64,000 bases of DNA from Pseudanabaena sp. PCC 6802 (GCF_000332175.1 NZ_KB235914.1:2600868-2664867); one strand, 5' to 3'. Positions 5,987 through 14,612 are shown, numbered from the stretch's first letter. The notes: generated by a model not told the origin, from the letters alone. A program made the numbers and translations.

Positions 5987-6234
5987 AATACACAATTATC
6001 ATCGAAAAAGCTAAAGATAACTACTCGGCTTATGTGCCAGATTTACCAGGATGCGTGACTACTGGCAGCACGATCGCTGAAATCGAACAAAACATGAAGG
6101 AAGCGATCGCGGGACATATAGAAGTTATGCGGGAATATGGCGATCCGATTCCTATGCCTTCTCACCTTCACGAACTCAGCACCCCTGCTAGTATAATCCT
6201 TGAGCTAACTATTCCTGAGCTAGAAACTGCATGA
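5983..6234 (+). CDS. hicB: HicB-type antitoxin
   Basis: An 83-residue antitoxin of the HicB_like family. The partial RNase-H fold begins MKYTIIIEKAKDNYSAYVPDLPGC, followed by a helix (TIAEIEQNMKEAIAGHIEVM), with the SIILELTIPE tail. It binds and blocks HicA and usually represses its own operon through a C-terminal DNA-binding segment; here the C-terminus is short, so the DNA-binding part is not evident. Overlaps hicA by 4 bases. Confidence 0.9.
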   Translation: MKYTIIIEKAKDNYSAYVPDLPGCVTTGSTIAEIEQNMKEAIAGHIEVMREYGDPIPMPSHLHELSTPASIILELTIPELETA

Positions 6235-6245
6235 CCGAATCATCG

Positions 6246-6458
6246 TTATGTTTGCGGCTGTGCGGCAGTAATGGCATTGATGTAGCTGAAGATCGTATCT
6301 AGCTCGCCAATGGCATCTAGTTCTGCGGATCCCTCTGAAGTTAGCGTGTCAGCTTTTTTCTTTTCGAGTAGTTCGTTCATGCGATCGCCAAGTTCTGGCG
6401 TAAATTTAAACAGATTTAGGTTGTGGATACGCTCGACTCGAATCCCGTTGACCAGTAA
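6246..6458 (-). pseudogene. Truncated small cyanobacterial protein (antitoxin-like)
   Basis: The minus strand encodes FTPELGDRMNELLEKKKADTL...ELDAIGELDTIFSYINA, a C-terminal pattern seen in a common small cyanobacterial family annotated as antitoxin-like or hypothetical. The 5' part is missing: at about 6459 the sequence switches to group II intron DNA, and the first dozen codons of the open frame are intron antisense. It is therefore a 3' fragment of a gene broken by the intron fragment. Convergent with hicB. Confidence 0.65.
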
Positions 6459-7248
6459 TGTCGGGCACACTTTCCAGGCAACAGATTGGGGCACTCCACA
6501 AGGGTCGCCGACAAAGAGCTAGAAGCAAGAGGGCATCGCTTTGCACGGTATATGGATGACCTGGTAATCTTGGTCAAAAGTAGGCGGGCAGGGACTAGGG
6601 TGATGGCGAATATCAGCCAGTACTTGAGCCAAAAGCTGAAGCTCAAAGTGAATCGGCAGAAGAGTCGTGTGGTGAGGACTGACAAATTAGAGTTCCTGGG
6701 ATTTGTATTTCGAGGCATTCGGATTTGGTGGTCTGACCAAGCCTATCGCGATTTCGTGCATCGACTGCGCGGATTAACGTCTCGTAGTTGGGGTGTTTCG
6801 ATGGAGTACCGCATGGAACGATTGAACCGATACTTACGAGGCTGGATGAACTACTACGGCATTTCCCAGCATTACAGTCCGATTGAGCAGTTGGATGGTT
6901 GGTTGCGGCGACGGATTCGTATGTGTTATTGGAAACAGTGGCGCAGACCTCGCACCCGTATTCGCCATCTGCTGGCATTAGGAACTAGTAAGCGACAGGC
7001 GATTTTGACGGGCATTAGTCGCAAAGGCTATTGGCGTTTGTCAAAGACTCTGGCGACCCATACGGGTATGTCGAATCAGTGGTTACAGCAACAGGGTTGG
7101 CTTTCAGTGCGAGATCTTTGGATGAAAGTCCAGGGTTATGCCTGATTTTCCTTTGGGTTTGTTTGCGCGGCAATTATGAACCGCCCGGTGCGGACCCGCA
7201 CGCCGGGTGGTGTGGGAGGGAAGGACTAAACACCCTTCTCGACCCGAT
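6459..7248 (+). mobile_element. Group II intron 3' fragment
   Basis: Closely matches the 3' part of the intron at 11873-14714: the reverse transcriptase C-terminal half, domain V near 7178-7212, and domain VI with a bulged-A candidate in GGACTAAAC. The 5' half is missing from about 6459. An internal deletion near 6509 removes about 40 bases (after GGGTCGCC, resuming at GACAAAGAG), so the RT frame is shifted at that point relative to the full copy. The fragment cannot splice or retrotranspose by itself. Confidence 0.85.
6486..7145 (+). pseudogene. Truncated group II intron reverse transcriptase/maturase
   Basis: Contains RT motif FARYMDDLVILVKS, then the maturase X-domain (MEYRMERLNRYLRGWMNYYG, LDGWLRRRIRMCYWKQW). 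It lacks RT motifs 0-4 because the 5' part of the intron is gone and a 40-base internal deletion disrupts the region just before YMDD. The full copy (13281-14612) is 443 residues, and this piece is nearly identical to its last 210. Not expected to be functional. Confidence 0.85.
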
Positions 7249-7260
7249 TATACAGTGTTT

Positions 7261-7485
7261 TCAAGGACTATCTACTGGCAAGTCCAGCTCATCGCGCATT
7301 AGTTGATCAGTAGTCAGACCAAAAATGTCTGCTACCTTCAGTATCATCTCAGCATTAGGGACTCTTCTCCCTTTCTCTAATTGCGATACAAAGGTATTAT
7401 GCACATCTAGCATCTTACCTAAATCTGTCAGCGTCAATCCGCGCTGAATTCTCAGTTGGTATAGTTTTTCTCCAAACCTCTTCAT
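7261..7485 (-). CDS. XRE-type controller (C protein) of the RM system
   Basis: From the ATG at 7485, 74 residues: MKRFGEKLYQLRIQRGLTLT, then DLGKMLDVHNTFVSQLEKGRR, a classical XRE helix-turn-helix, ending with LTTDQLMRDEL. It sits divergently, 89 bases from a C5 methyltransferase that is paired with a restriction-type gene, the standard arrangement for a C protein that delays or limits restriction gene expression. A perfect inverted repeat (7527-7542) lies in the shared promoter region. An alternative is an unrelated XRE regulator captured with the cluster. Its 3' end abuts the intron fragment. Confidence 0.75.
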   Translation of the reverse strand: MKRFGEKLYQLRIQRGLTLTDLGKMLDVHNTFVSQLEKGRRVPNAEMILKVADIFGLTTDQLMRDELDLPVDSP

Positions 7486-7526
7486 AAAACTTAATTGACT
7501 AAGCAACGCAATTAACGCTAAACTCT

Positions 7527-7542
7527 CATAGCAATAGCTATG
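7527..7542. promoter_or_regulatory. Inverted repeat, candidate C-protein operator
   Basis: CATAGC, AATA, GCTATG: a perfect 6+6 inverted repeat in the 89-base gap between the divergent controller and methyltransferase genes, 33 bases before the methyltransferase start. Position and symmetry suit binding by a dimeric XRE protein. It is not the classical GACTnnAGTC C-box. Confidence 0.5.
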
Positions 7543-7574
7543 AAATCTCGAAATACATTGGTACCTTAAGCACT

Positions 7575-8768
7575 ATGCCCCTTTCCGTAACAAATCACAA
7601 GGCTCTTTCCACCGTGAGTGATATTGCAGCCTCTTGTAATTCCCTTACTTGTGCAGAGTACTTTGCAGGAATTGGGCTGGTAAGATTGGGACTAGAGAAA
7701 ATGGGCTGGAAAGTCGTTTTTGCAAATGATTGGGCACACGACAAATTTGAAATGTATTCTGCTCATTTCAGAGATGCAAGCCAGCATTACAAGGTTCAAG
7801 ATATTTTTTCTATTTGTCATGCTGATGTTCCTAATACACTACTTGCAACAGCTTCATTTCCATGTATCGATTTATCCTTGGCAGGCAACTTGAAGGGCAT
7901 TAGCGGCGAACATTCTAGCGCTTTTTGGGGGTTTACTCAAATTCTTGAAAATCAAGCAAGTAAACCATACCTCGTAATGCTAGAGAATGTAACAGGGTGG
8001 CTTACTTCAAATAATGGTCAGGACTTCCGAATCACGATTCAGGAATTGAATAGGTTGGGTTATGCTTGTGATGTTTACGCTATCGATGCAGCACATTTTG
8101 TGCCTCAAAGTAGACCTCGCATCTTTGTTATTGGGGTGCATACTTCCCATTCAGATCAGAACATACTCACTCTTTTAAAACGTTCTCCCTCACTTAAGAC
8201 CAAGGCACTTGAAAAAGCAGTCATGGCTAATCAGGATTTGCGTTGGCATTTTGTAGAAGTTCCATCACTGCCTGAAAAGGTAAAAACAAATGTGAGTTGT
8301 ATTGTGGAACATGTACCCAACGATGATGTTCGTTGGTGGCTAAATGATGAAGTGAATCGCCATTTGAGCATGATGTCGCCTGTCAATCTAAATTATCTAA
8401 AGGAATTCCAGAATTTACCGTATTACTCTTATTGCACAATGTATCGGCGGGTACGAATAGGAAAGCAACGAGCAGAACTTAGAAAGGATGGCATTGCAGG
8501 TTGCTTAAGAACTGCTAGAGGCGGCAGTAGTCGGCAAATGTTAGTCAGAGTTGGACAAGGAACTATCAAAATGCGCCTTATGACACCTCGTGAGTATGCA
8601 AGACTACAGGGCGTGCCAGATAACTACCCCATTCCATCACAAATCAATCAAGCTTTGACTGGATTTGGTGATGCTGTTTGCGTACCTGTCATTACCTGGA
8701 TCGCTGAAAATGTCTTTAGTACTTTAGTTAAGGCGCTTCAAGAAAATACGTTAGCTCTCCATTGCTGA
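7575..8768 (+). CDS. DNA (cytosine-5) methyltransferase, type II RM
   Basis: A 397-residue full-length C5 methyltransferase. Motif I AEYFAGIGLVRLGLE (near residue 27), IV SFPCIDLSLAG (near residue 97, catalytic Cys), VI LENVTGW (near residue 137), VIII FVPQSRPRIFVIG (near residue 177), then the target recognition region, IX LMTPREYARLQGVPDNY and X FGDAVCVPVI. It protects host DNA from the partner nuclease. The 3' end overlaps the convergent nuclease gene by 41 bases. It is unrelated in detail to the small enzyme at 481-1227. Recognition sequence cannot be read from the protein. Confidence 0.92.
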   Translation: MPLSVTNHKALSTVSDIAASCNSLTCAEYFAGIGLVRLGLEKMGWKVVFANDWAHDKFEMYSAHFRDASQHYKVQDIFSICHADVPNTLLATASFPCIDLSLAGNLKGISGEHSSAFWGFTQILENQASKPYLVMLENVTGWLTSNNGQDFRITIQELNRLGYACDVYAIDAAHFVPQSRPRIFVIGVHTSHSDQNILTLLKRSPSLKTKALEKAVMANQDLRWHFVEVPSLPEKVKTNVSCIVEHVPNDDVRWWLNDEVNRHLSMMSPVNLNYLKEFQNLPYYSYCTMYRRVRIGKQRAELRKDGIAGCLRTARGGSSRQMLVRVGQGTIKMRLMTPREYARLQGVPDNYPIPSQINQALTGFGDAVCVPVITWIAENVFSTLVKALQENTLALHC

Positions 8769-9270
8769 TTTCTAACAGTCGAACACCTTGACTCCTGACA
8801 AAGCCATAAGTTACCGAACGTCGAAACCTCTGTCTGTCCGCAGTTTCATAGTTTTGAACTAATTCGGGTAACCATTTGTCAAACGTGGAAATCATCTTGG
8901 TACGCTCGACCAGCCAAATTTCAACATTTGTATATGTTTCGCTTCTAGCGACAAAGATGTGATCTACATCTCTGTCATCTGTTAGTTTGTCCAACCCACG
9001 ATTTCTGTGATACTGGTACTCAAAGCTGCCTCCAATAACAGCAGACTTAACTTCATAATTCATCAAATCTGCTCCGTCTCCTCTTCGTGCTCTATCATTC
9101 AGTAAAATTGCAGCAAACACCTCCCAATCTTTTGAGCCTACACTTCCTTGTAAAGAGAAGCCGTACCGTTCATAAATTTCGGCTTTATTCTGGCTATATT
9201 CGAGAATGTATGCTCTGTAAAAAGAGTAAGCTTCTTGAACTTGAAGATTTGGCACACAAATCACCCTCAA
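8728..9270 (-). CDS. Type II restriction endonuclease candidate (PD-(D/E)XK)
   Basis: About 180 residues, convergent with and overlapping the methyltransferase. It contains GADLMNYEVKSAVIGGSFEY (residues ~88-108), which fits a PD-(D/E)XK core: the Asp of GADLMN and then E-V-K. Preceding helix KDWEVFAAILLNDRARRGDG. The context (methyltransferase partner plus controller) makes a restriction enzyme the best call, although I cannot place it in a named family. The start is uncertain: TTG at 9270 or GTG at 9264 or further in, with no strong ribosome-binding site. Weak initiation would suit a nuclease that must be made late. Confidence 0.7.
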   Translation of the reverse strand: MRVICVPNLQVQEAYSFYRAYILEYSQNKAEIYERYGFSLQGSVGSKDWEVFAAILLNDRARRGDGADLMNYEVKSAVIGGSFEYQYHRNRGLDKLTDDRDVDHIFVARSETYTNVEIWLVERTKMISTFDKWLPELVQNYETADRQRFRRSVTYGFVRSQGVRLLEISNGELTYFLEAP

Positions 9271-9580
9271 TAAATGCTACACGCCGAGGATGAGTATATG
9301 CAAGAATGTGTCACTCTGGTCAAACTTTCGCTGTATAACGGTCGAATTGAGCGGCAATAGATCACCTCCAACTCAACACTGCAATATCTCAATATTGTCC
9401 GCTCCAATGATGTGTGTACGCCCAGTCATGTGGATTGTCAACCGAAAAATGAAGAAAACAAATAAATTTCAAACAAAATTAAGCCGAATCAGAACTTTCA
9501 GCATTTCCAGCATCGAATTTTAATAAGGTTCAAATTATCCCCATCCTCTTGTATTACTCTACTGAAAGTTCGTAACTCAA
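9271..9580. other. Gene-free stretch upstream of restriction gene
   Basis: No credible gene. It must hold the promoter of the minus-strand nuclease. The distal half is AT-rich and carries a perfect 10-bp inverted repeat, GAACTTTCAG at 9492-9501 and CTGAAAGTTC at 9562-9571, 60 bases apart, just before the IS end. This could be the relic of another small element. Confidence 0.4.
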
Positions 9581-10529
9581 TAGACCTCTTGCAAATTAGC
9601 CAACTGAGGAGCCTTGAGAGCGTTCAAAATTGTAGAGACCAGCAATTAGATTGCAACGCAAACCAAAGCGGTGACGACGATTGCGATAGCGTCCAGATAA
9701 GATGCGGAAGATCTTCAAGCGGCGATTAACATGCTCAATGCCAACCCGTTGGCGCGCAAGTTGGCGGTTGAACGCTTTCTGCTCGGGCGTAAGCTGACCA
9801 CCTTTCGGTTTCTTGTGGGGTAAGCGGCAGTAGAGATGCAGTTTCTGGATGCCTTGATAACCCTTGTCCTGCAAACTCTCGGTTTGAGGATGGAAATGGA
9901 TGCCAGAAGCTTTGAACAGCTTGAAATCATGCCGTCGCCCCTTGCCGAAAAACGTACAGATAATCTGCCCAGTAAGAGCGTCAATTATGAGTTGACATTT
10001 GAGCGTGTGCCCTTTCTGTTTGCCGCTATAAAAGGCACGTTGGTGCCGCTTAGGACGCTCAATGCGAGTTTCAGTCACATCAACGTCGCGACTGTAGGTA
10101 TCCCAAAGCCCCGCACCAACTGGCGCTTCCCAGGTAGTCGAAAGCGACGTGAGCGGATTAAAGTCTCCTCTACCCAATGCACTATTCGACAAACTGTAGA
10201 CTCGCTGATGCCCCAACTAGTGGCGATGTGAAAGTAGGTGCGATATTCCCGCCAATACTCGAAGGCAACCAATATGCGGTCTTCTAGTCCGAGTTTAGGC
10301 TTGGCTCCAGGTGTTGGCGTTGCTCGCCACTCTGGTTTAAGCACTTTCACAATTGCTTTGAACGTATTAGTCTCGATACCAAATCGACGCTTAAAGTGTG
10401 CAGCAGGTAGGGTTTGCGCTATTATATAGTTCATCATCAGGACGCTTTTTCGTTATTGCTATGTCCTGATATTTTCCTATCTTGGGGTTCTTTGGCAACT
10501 CAACCTCAACCTAATCTGCAAGAGGTCTA
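9581..10529 (-). mobile_element. 950-bp IS, copy 2 (inverted)
   Basis: Same ends as copy 1 in reverse orientation: TAGACCTCTTGCAAATTAG at 9581 and the complement of TAGACCTCTTGCAGATTAG at 10529. It is 949 bp, one base shorter than copy 1 because of a deletion inside the transposase gene. TA occurs at both edges. It can probably still be mobilised in trans by copy 1 since both ends are intact. Confidence 0.88.
9596..10437 (-). pseudogene. Frameshifted IS5-superfamily transposase
   Basis: Reads as two overlapping frames, 10437-10075 (N-terminal 120 residues) and 10216-9596 (remainder). Comparison with copy 1 shows the cause: GTCGCGATCGTTGATG has become GTCGCGACGTTGATG, a loss of one T near 10088. 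The shift falls just before the first catalytic Asp (VDVTETRIERP), so the DDE domain is not translated in phase. Otherwise the sequence is practically identical to copy 1. Confidence 0.9.
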
Positions 10530-10749
10530 ATAAAAGAACCCTCTCGACAACCAGTCATTCGTAGTCATCATCGTAACAATGCTACACATTCCTCATTCGT
10601 TATAAAGGTTGCTGTGCCGCAAACAGCATGACGTGGTCAAAAAATGCTCACTGGGCGAACAACGCGGTCACAGCAGGAAAATTTGTCGATGTATCTTTTG
10701 TAATGAGTTTTTTCTAGTGCTGTACTACATTAATGAATTTTCCTGGAGG
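10530..10749 (-). other. Non-coding end of IS110 element, possible bridge RNA region
   Basis: 220 bases between the end of IS copy 2 and the IS110 stop codon, with no credible gene. In IS1111-type relatives the bridge/seekRNA is encoded downstream of the transposase; in classic IS110 elements it is upstream. The size here would suit the former. I cannot define loops or element termini by eye. Confidence 0.3.
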
Positions 10750-11820
10750 TTAAGCTGCTGGAGTTTCCGCAACAAGAAATTCTTTTTGGTAGTGCTCTCT
10801 TTTTTGAAAGGCTGCGCGAATCCGACCAATAAGTTTCCGAGCGACGGCAACGATGGCTTTGGTCTTTCCGGTTCTAGGATAAAGCCTCTCAAAAAAATCA
10901 GCCAGTGTTTTATCTTTCCCAATCGCTCTCCATGCGATCTCGATTAATATCCCTCTAACTCGACTATTGCCTTGGCGACTGATGTGACCTCGACGGATCG
11001 TTTCACCACTAGAATGTTCACTGGGGGTTAGACCTGTAAATGAGAACAACTGACGTTCATTCTTAAATTGGCACATATTCCCCAGTTCATTTGACAAGAT
11101 CCGAGCAGACAGTGGCCCAACGCCAGGGGCGGAGCGGTAGGTCTTTTCGTTGGGGTCTTCTTTAGCTTGATGCTTCAGTTCTTCCTCAATCTTCTTAATT
11201 TCCTCATCTAGATTTCTCCAAACGCTCCAGTAGGCGTTAATCGCAATCGTTAATTCTTTTGATGGAGCATTTTCCAGAAGCTCATCGACGAGTATGTGGG
11301 TCATCTGGCGGGTCTCATCATCATCAATCAGCCCAAACTGGTGAAACTTCATCCTGATTTTGTTTTTGACAGCAGTGCGATCTTCGACAAGCTGTTGTCT
11401 GGTGCGACTCAGCAACCGATGGGCTTCTTCTACCTCACTGGGAATGCGGATTCCCTTTAATCGCCTTACTTCCAGCAGGGTGGATAATTTGAGCGCATCT
11501 CGTTTATCGGTCTTGACGCGGTCATTGACGGAAACTTCAACCCATGATGCATTCACCACTAGATTCTGGATTCCATGCTTCTTAAGTTCTCGATGTAGAA
11601 CAAACCCTGAAAACCCAGCTTCATAGGCAGTATGGATGGTGGCTCCATCAAAATATTTAATGAGTTGTAGGGATAGAGTTTGAGGGGATGCTGCTGTTGT
11701 CCATTTCTTGACTACTTCTCCCTCTACTTTGGCAACGACAGCATAGGTCTTTTTATGCACATCAATTCCAATAAAGACTTCTTTGCCAACGTAAGATATC
11801 ACCTTAGCATCTTTTTTCAT
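10750..11820 (-). CDS. IS110-family transposase
   Basis: A 356-residue recombinase. The N-terminal DEDD RuvC-like domain (DEDD_Tnp_IS110) shows Asp in FIGIDVHKKTY (near residue 19), Glu in AYEAGFSG (near residue 67) and the acidic pair in DRVKTDKRDALKL (near residue 104). The C-terminal Transposase_20 domain has YRSAPGVGPLSARIL and QLFSFTGLTPSEHSSG, and includes the conserved Ser. The frame is complete. IS110 enzymes use a bridge RNA made from a non-coding end of the element to pair donor and target. Here about 220 non-coding bases lie after the gene (10530-10749) and only about 50 before it, so the element ends are uncertain. Confidence 0.92.
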   Translation of the reverse strand: MKKDAKVISYVGKEVFIGIDVHKKTYAVVAKVEGEVVKKWTTAASPQTLSLQLIKYFDGATIHTAYEAGFSGFVLHRELKKHGIQNLVVNASWVEVSVNDRVKTDKRDALKLSTLLEVRRLKGIRIPSEVEEAHRLLSRTRQQLVEDRTAVKNKIRMKFHQFGLIDDDETRQMTHILVDELLENAPSKELTIAINAYWSVWRNLDEEIKKIEEELKHQAKEDPNEKTYRSAPGVGPLSARILSNELGNMCQFKNERQLFSFTGLTPSEHSSGETIRRGHISRQGNSRVRGILIEIAWRAIGKDKTLADFFERLYPRTGKTKAIVAVARKLIGRIRAAFQKREHYQKEFLVAETPAA

Positions 11821-12011
11821 GTTGCTACTCCTTGACTCCGAATTAGAGAGGTTAATACATTCCTACCTTCAGGTTCGCACCTTGTTGAGCGCTTTACAAT
11901 CCATCATAGGAACAGCATGGGCGTGAACTAATGGGGTGAAAGTCCCCTGTAGGAGAACCAGCGTCCAAATGATCAATTTACAGATCCGAGTGACGACCAC
12001 TACTAGCTTAA

Positions 12012-12886
12012 GAAGCCATTTAGGAAGTAAAAGGCGCACCAAAAGCAGGTATAAATACTGATGAAGTCTAGTATAAACCTGAAGAGATGCGCCGATCCTA
12101 TAATACCGATTTATCCAACCAAGAATGGGAAATTATCGCACCCATGCTACCCAAACCATCAAAATGGGGTAGGCCACCCAAAACAAATATGCGAGAGTTA
12201 CTGAATGCCATTTTCTATATACTCAAAAATGGTTGTACATGGCAGAATCTACCCCATGACTTTCCGCCTTACTCAACGGTCTATTTCTACTGGCAAAGGT
12301 GGGAAAGAACTGGGCTACTGGAGGAGATTAATCGCAAATTGAGCCAACAATTTAGGGAAAAGGTTAGTAAAGAGGCGACCCCAAGCTTGGTGAGTATCGA
12401 TAGCCAGAGTGTGAAGACAACAGAAAGTGCGGGCAGTCGAGGTTTTGATGGCGGTAAGCAAATCAAGGGCAGAAAACGCTTCGCTATGGTTGACACCTTG
12501 GGCTTAGTTGTAAAGGTGTTGGTGTGTGCAGCTAACATCGGTGAAAGAGCAGGAGCTAAGCAGTTGTTACAGAATCTCACATCTCCATTACCACGATTAG
12601 AGAAAATTCTGGTTGATGCTGGATTCTCTGGTGATGAAATCACACAATGGGTCAACGACAACTTCGGATGGCTTTGGGAAGTTAGCAAACGGGCAGACAA
12701 TCAGAAAGGTTTTGTAGTGGAGTCAAAGCGTTGGGTGGTAGAGCGAACCTTTGCTTGGTTAGGTAATTGTCGTAGACTAAGCAAGGATTATGAATTTTAT
12801 GAGCAAATGTCTGAATCGTTTATTTACTTGGCTTTAATCCGCAAAATGCTAAGAAATCTGGCAACTGCGACTTCCTAAATGGGTTC
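12012..12886 (+). mobile_element. 875-bp IS5-family element, copy A
   Basis: Ends GAAGCCATTTAGGAAGT and, on the complement, GAACCCATTTAGGAAGT (one mismatch), flanked on both sides by TAA, the 3-bp TNA duplication typical of the IS5/IS1031 type. It is inserted into domain I of the group II intron. An identical-looking copy of the same length, also flanked by TAA, sits at 62839-63713, so transposition is recent. Confidence 0.92.
12087..12878 (+). CDS. IS5-family transposase (copy A)
   Basis: 263 residues. The N-terminal DUF4096-type domain (LSNQEWEIIAPMLPKPSKWG, then NAIFYILKNGCTWQNLPHDF) is followed by a DDE_Tnp_1 catalytic domain. First Asp in SLVSIDSQSVKTTES (near residue 104), second in KILVDAGFSGDEI (near residue 177), Glu in WVVERTFAWLGNCRRLSKDYE (near residue 223). 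Frame intact and the same as the copy at 62914. Confidence 0.93.
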   Translation: MRRSYNTDLSNQEWEIIAPMLPKPSKWGRPPKTNMRELLNAIFYILKNGCTWQNLPHDFPPYSTVYFYWQRWERTGLLEEINRKLSQQFREKVSKEATPSLVSIDSQSVKTTESAGSRGFDGGKQIKGRKRFAMVDTLGLVVKVLVCAANIGERAGAKQLLQNLTSPLPRLEKILVDAGFSGDEITQWVNDNFGWLWEVSKRADNQKGFVVESKRWVVERTFAWLGNCRRLSKDYEFYEQMSESFIYLALIRKMLRNLATATS

Positions 12887-13280
12887 TAAGGCAAGAGTGC
12901 TTTCGCGAGGAAGTGTTTGAAGGAAGCCGGATAGCAAACCGACGAGCCGACGAACAGAAATGTCATAGAAGGCTGAGACCCCTGGGTGAGTTGGCACAAC
13001 ACAACAAAACCTCTGGTTCAAGGGGCACAGTAAATGACACGGTTGCGGCGGGACAGTTCACGTTCTTATCTGGGGAGGTCTGTAAGGTTGCGGTTCTAAG
13101 AGTAAAGGGAGTCTGAATGAGGTAAGAGCCGGAAACGGTTAGGAAGCCACAGAACCCTAAAGCAAAAAGGACAGCCCACTAAGAGGGAACTCTTGGTGTC
13201 AAGCCTTGCAGAAGTCAGCAGAAGTCATAGTAGTCCAATCCAGGACGAAGGACAGAACATAATTGCCATAAGGAGGAGCA

Positions 13281-14612
13281 ATGAACAACTCAGACGCATC
13301 GATGAACCCGACCGGGGGAGATGACGGATGGCGTGCTGACATAAAGCCAGCCTTAGACAACCTAATGGCGCGAATATTAGAGCGCAACAATGTGCAACAG
13401 GCATGGGGAAGGGTGAAATCGAACCAAGGAGCAGCCGGAATCGACGGTATGACTATAGGAGATTTCCTCGACTATGCAAGGGAGCATTGGACAGAGATTC
13501 GCGCTTCCCTGAAGGATGGTACGTATCAACCGCAGCCAGTGCGACAGGTAGTAATACCAAAGCCAAGAGGCGGCGAGAGAAAGCTAGGAATACCTTGTGT
13601 CATAGACCGGGTAATCCAACAAGCCATTCTACAAGTGTTATCGCCAATGTTTGAGCCAGGATTTTCGGACTCAAGCTATGGCAGCCGACCCAAGCGATCT
13701 GCCCACGGAGCAATTCGGCAGGTAAAGTCCGCCATCAAAGCAGGGTATCAAGTTGCGGTAGACATTGATTTGGAGAAATTCTTTGACAATGTAGACCACG
13801 ACATGCTGATGTCCCGCATTGCTCGGAAAGTAACCGATAAGGTACTTCTGGGTTTAATCGGACGGTATCTGCGAGCAGGAGTTATGGTCGGTCACACTTT
13901 CGCGGCAACGGATTGGGGCACTCCACAAGGGTCGCCACTGTCACCGTTGCTCGCCAACATCTTGTTGGATGACCTCGACAAAGAGTTAGAGGCCAGAGGA
14001 CATCGCTTTGCTCGCTATATGGATGACCTGGTCATACTAGTCAAAAGTAGACGGGCAGGGACTAGGGTAATGGCTAATATCAGTCAGTACCTCAGCCAAA
14101 AGCTGAAGCTCAAAGTAAATCGGCAGAAAAGTCGTGTGGTCAGGACTGACAAATTAGAATTTCTGGGATTTACGTTCCGAGGAATTCGGATTTGGTGGTC
14201 AGACCAAGCCTATCGGGATTTCATACATCGACTGCGGGGCTTAACGTCACGTAGTTGGGGTGTTTCAATGGAGTACCGCATGGAACGGTTGAACCGATAC
14301 TTACGAGGTTGGATGAACTACTACGGCATTTCCCAGCATTACAGTCCAATTGAGCAGTTGGATGGTTGGTTGCGGCGACGAATTCGTATGTGTTACTGGA
14401 AACAGTGGCGCAGACCTCGCACTCGTATCCGACATCTGCTGGCTCTAGGCACTAGTAAACGACAGGCGATTTTGACCGGCATTAGTCGCAAAGGCTATTG
14501 GCGTTTGTCAAAGACTCTGGCAACCCATACGGGAATGACGAATCAGTGGTTACAGTTACAGGGTTGGCTTTCAGTGCGAGAACTTTGGATGAAAGTCCAG
14601 GGTTATGCCTGA
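13281..14612 (+). CDS. ltrA: Group II intron reverse transcriptase/maturase
   Basis: 443 residues, starting at an ATG after AAGGAGGA. RT motifs in order: NQGAAGIDGMT (RT0-1), RKLGIPCVIDRVIQQAIL (RT2), YGSRPKRSAHGAI, VDIDLEKFFDNVDHD (RT3 with catalytic Asp), GTPQGSPLSPLLANILLDDLD (RT4), ARYMDDLVILVKS (RT5, YMDD, near residue 249), LEFLGFTFRG (RT7), then the maturase X-domain/GIIM (LNRYLRGWMNYYG). There is no HNH endonuclease domain, as in many bacterial intron proteins. It normally assists splicing and reverse transcription of its host intron, but here the intron RNA is split by an IS. Confidence 0.93.
   Translation: MNNSDASMNPTGGDDGWRADIKPALDNLMARILERNNVQQAWGRVKSNQGAAGIDGMTIGDFLDYAREHWTEIRASLKDGTYQPQPVRQVVIPKPRGGERKLGIPCVIDRVIQQAILQVLSPMFEPGFSDSSYGSRPKRSAHGAIRQVKSAIKAGYQVAVDIDLEKFFDNVDHDMLMSRIARKVTDKVLLGLIGRYLRAGVMVGHTFAATDWGTPQGSPLSPLLANILLDDLDKELEARGHRFARYMDDLVILVKSRRAGTRVMANISQYLSQKLKLKVNRQKSRVVRTDKLEFLGFTFRGIRIWWSDQAYRDFIHRLRGLTSRSWGVSMEYRMERLNRYLRGWMNYYGISQHYSPIEQLDGWLRRRIRMCYWKQWRRPRTRIRHLLALGTSKRQAILTGISRKGYWRLSKTLATHTGMTNQWLQLQGWLSVRELWMKVQGYA

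Noticed and set aside
9290-9523. A 77-residue gene upstream of the restriction gene
   Set aside because: No ribosome-binding site, biased composition, and it overlaps the likely promoter of the nuclease gene.
9596-10437. Two separate transposase genes
   Set aside because: Comparison with copy 1 shows one gene split by a single-base deletion, with no slippery heptamer at the site that would suggest programmed frameshifting.
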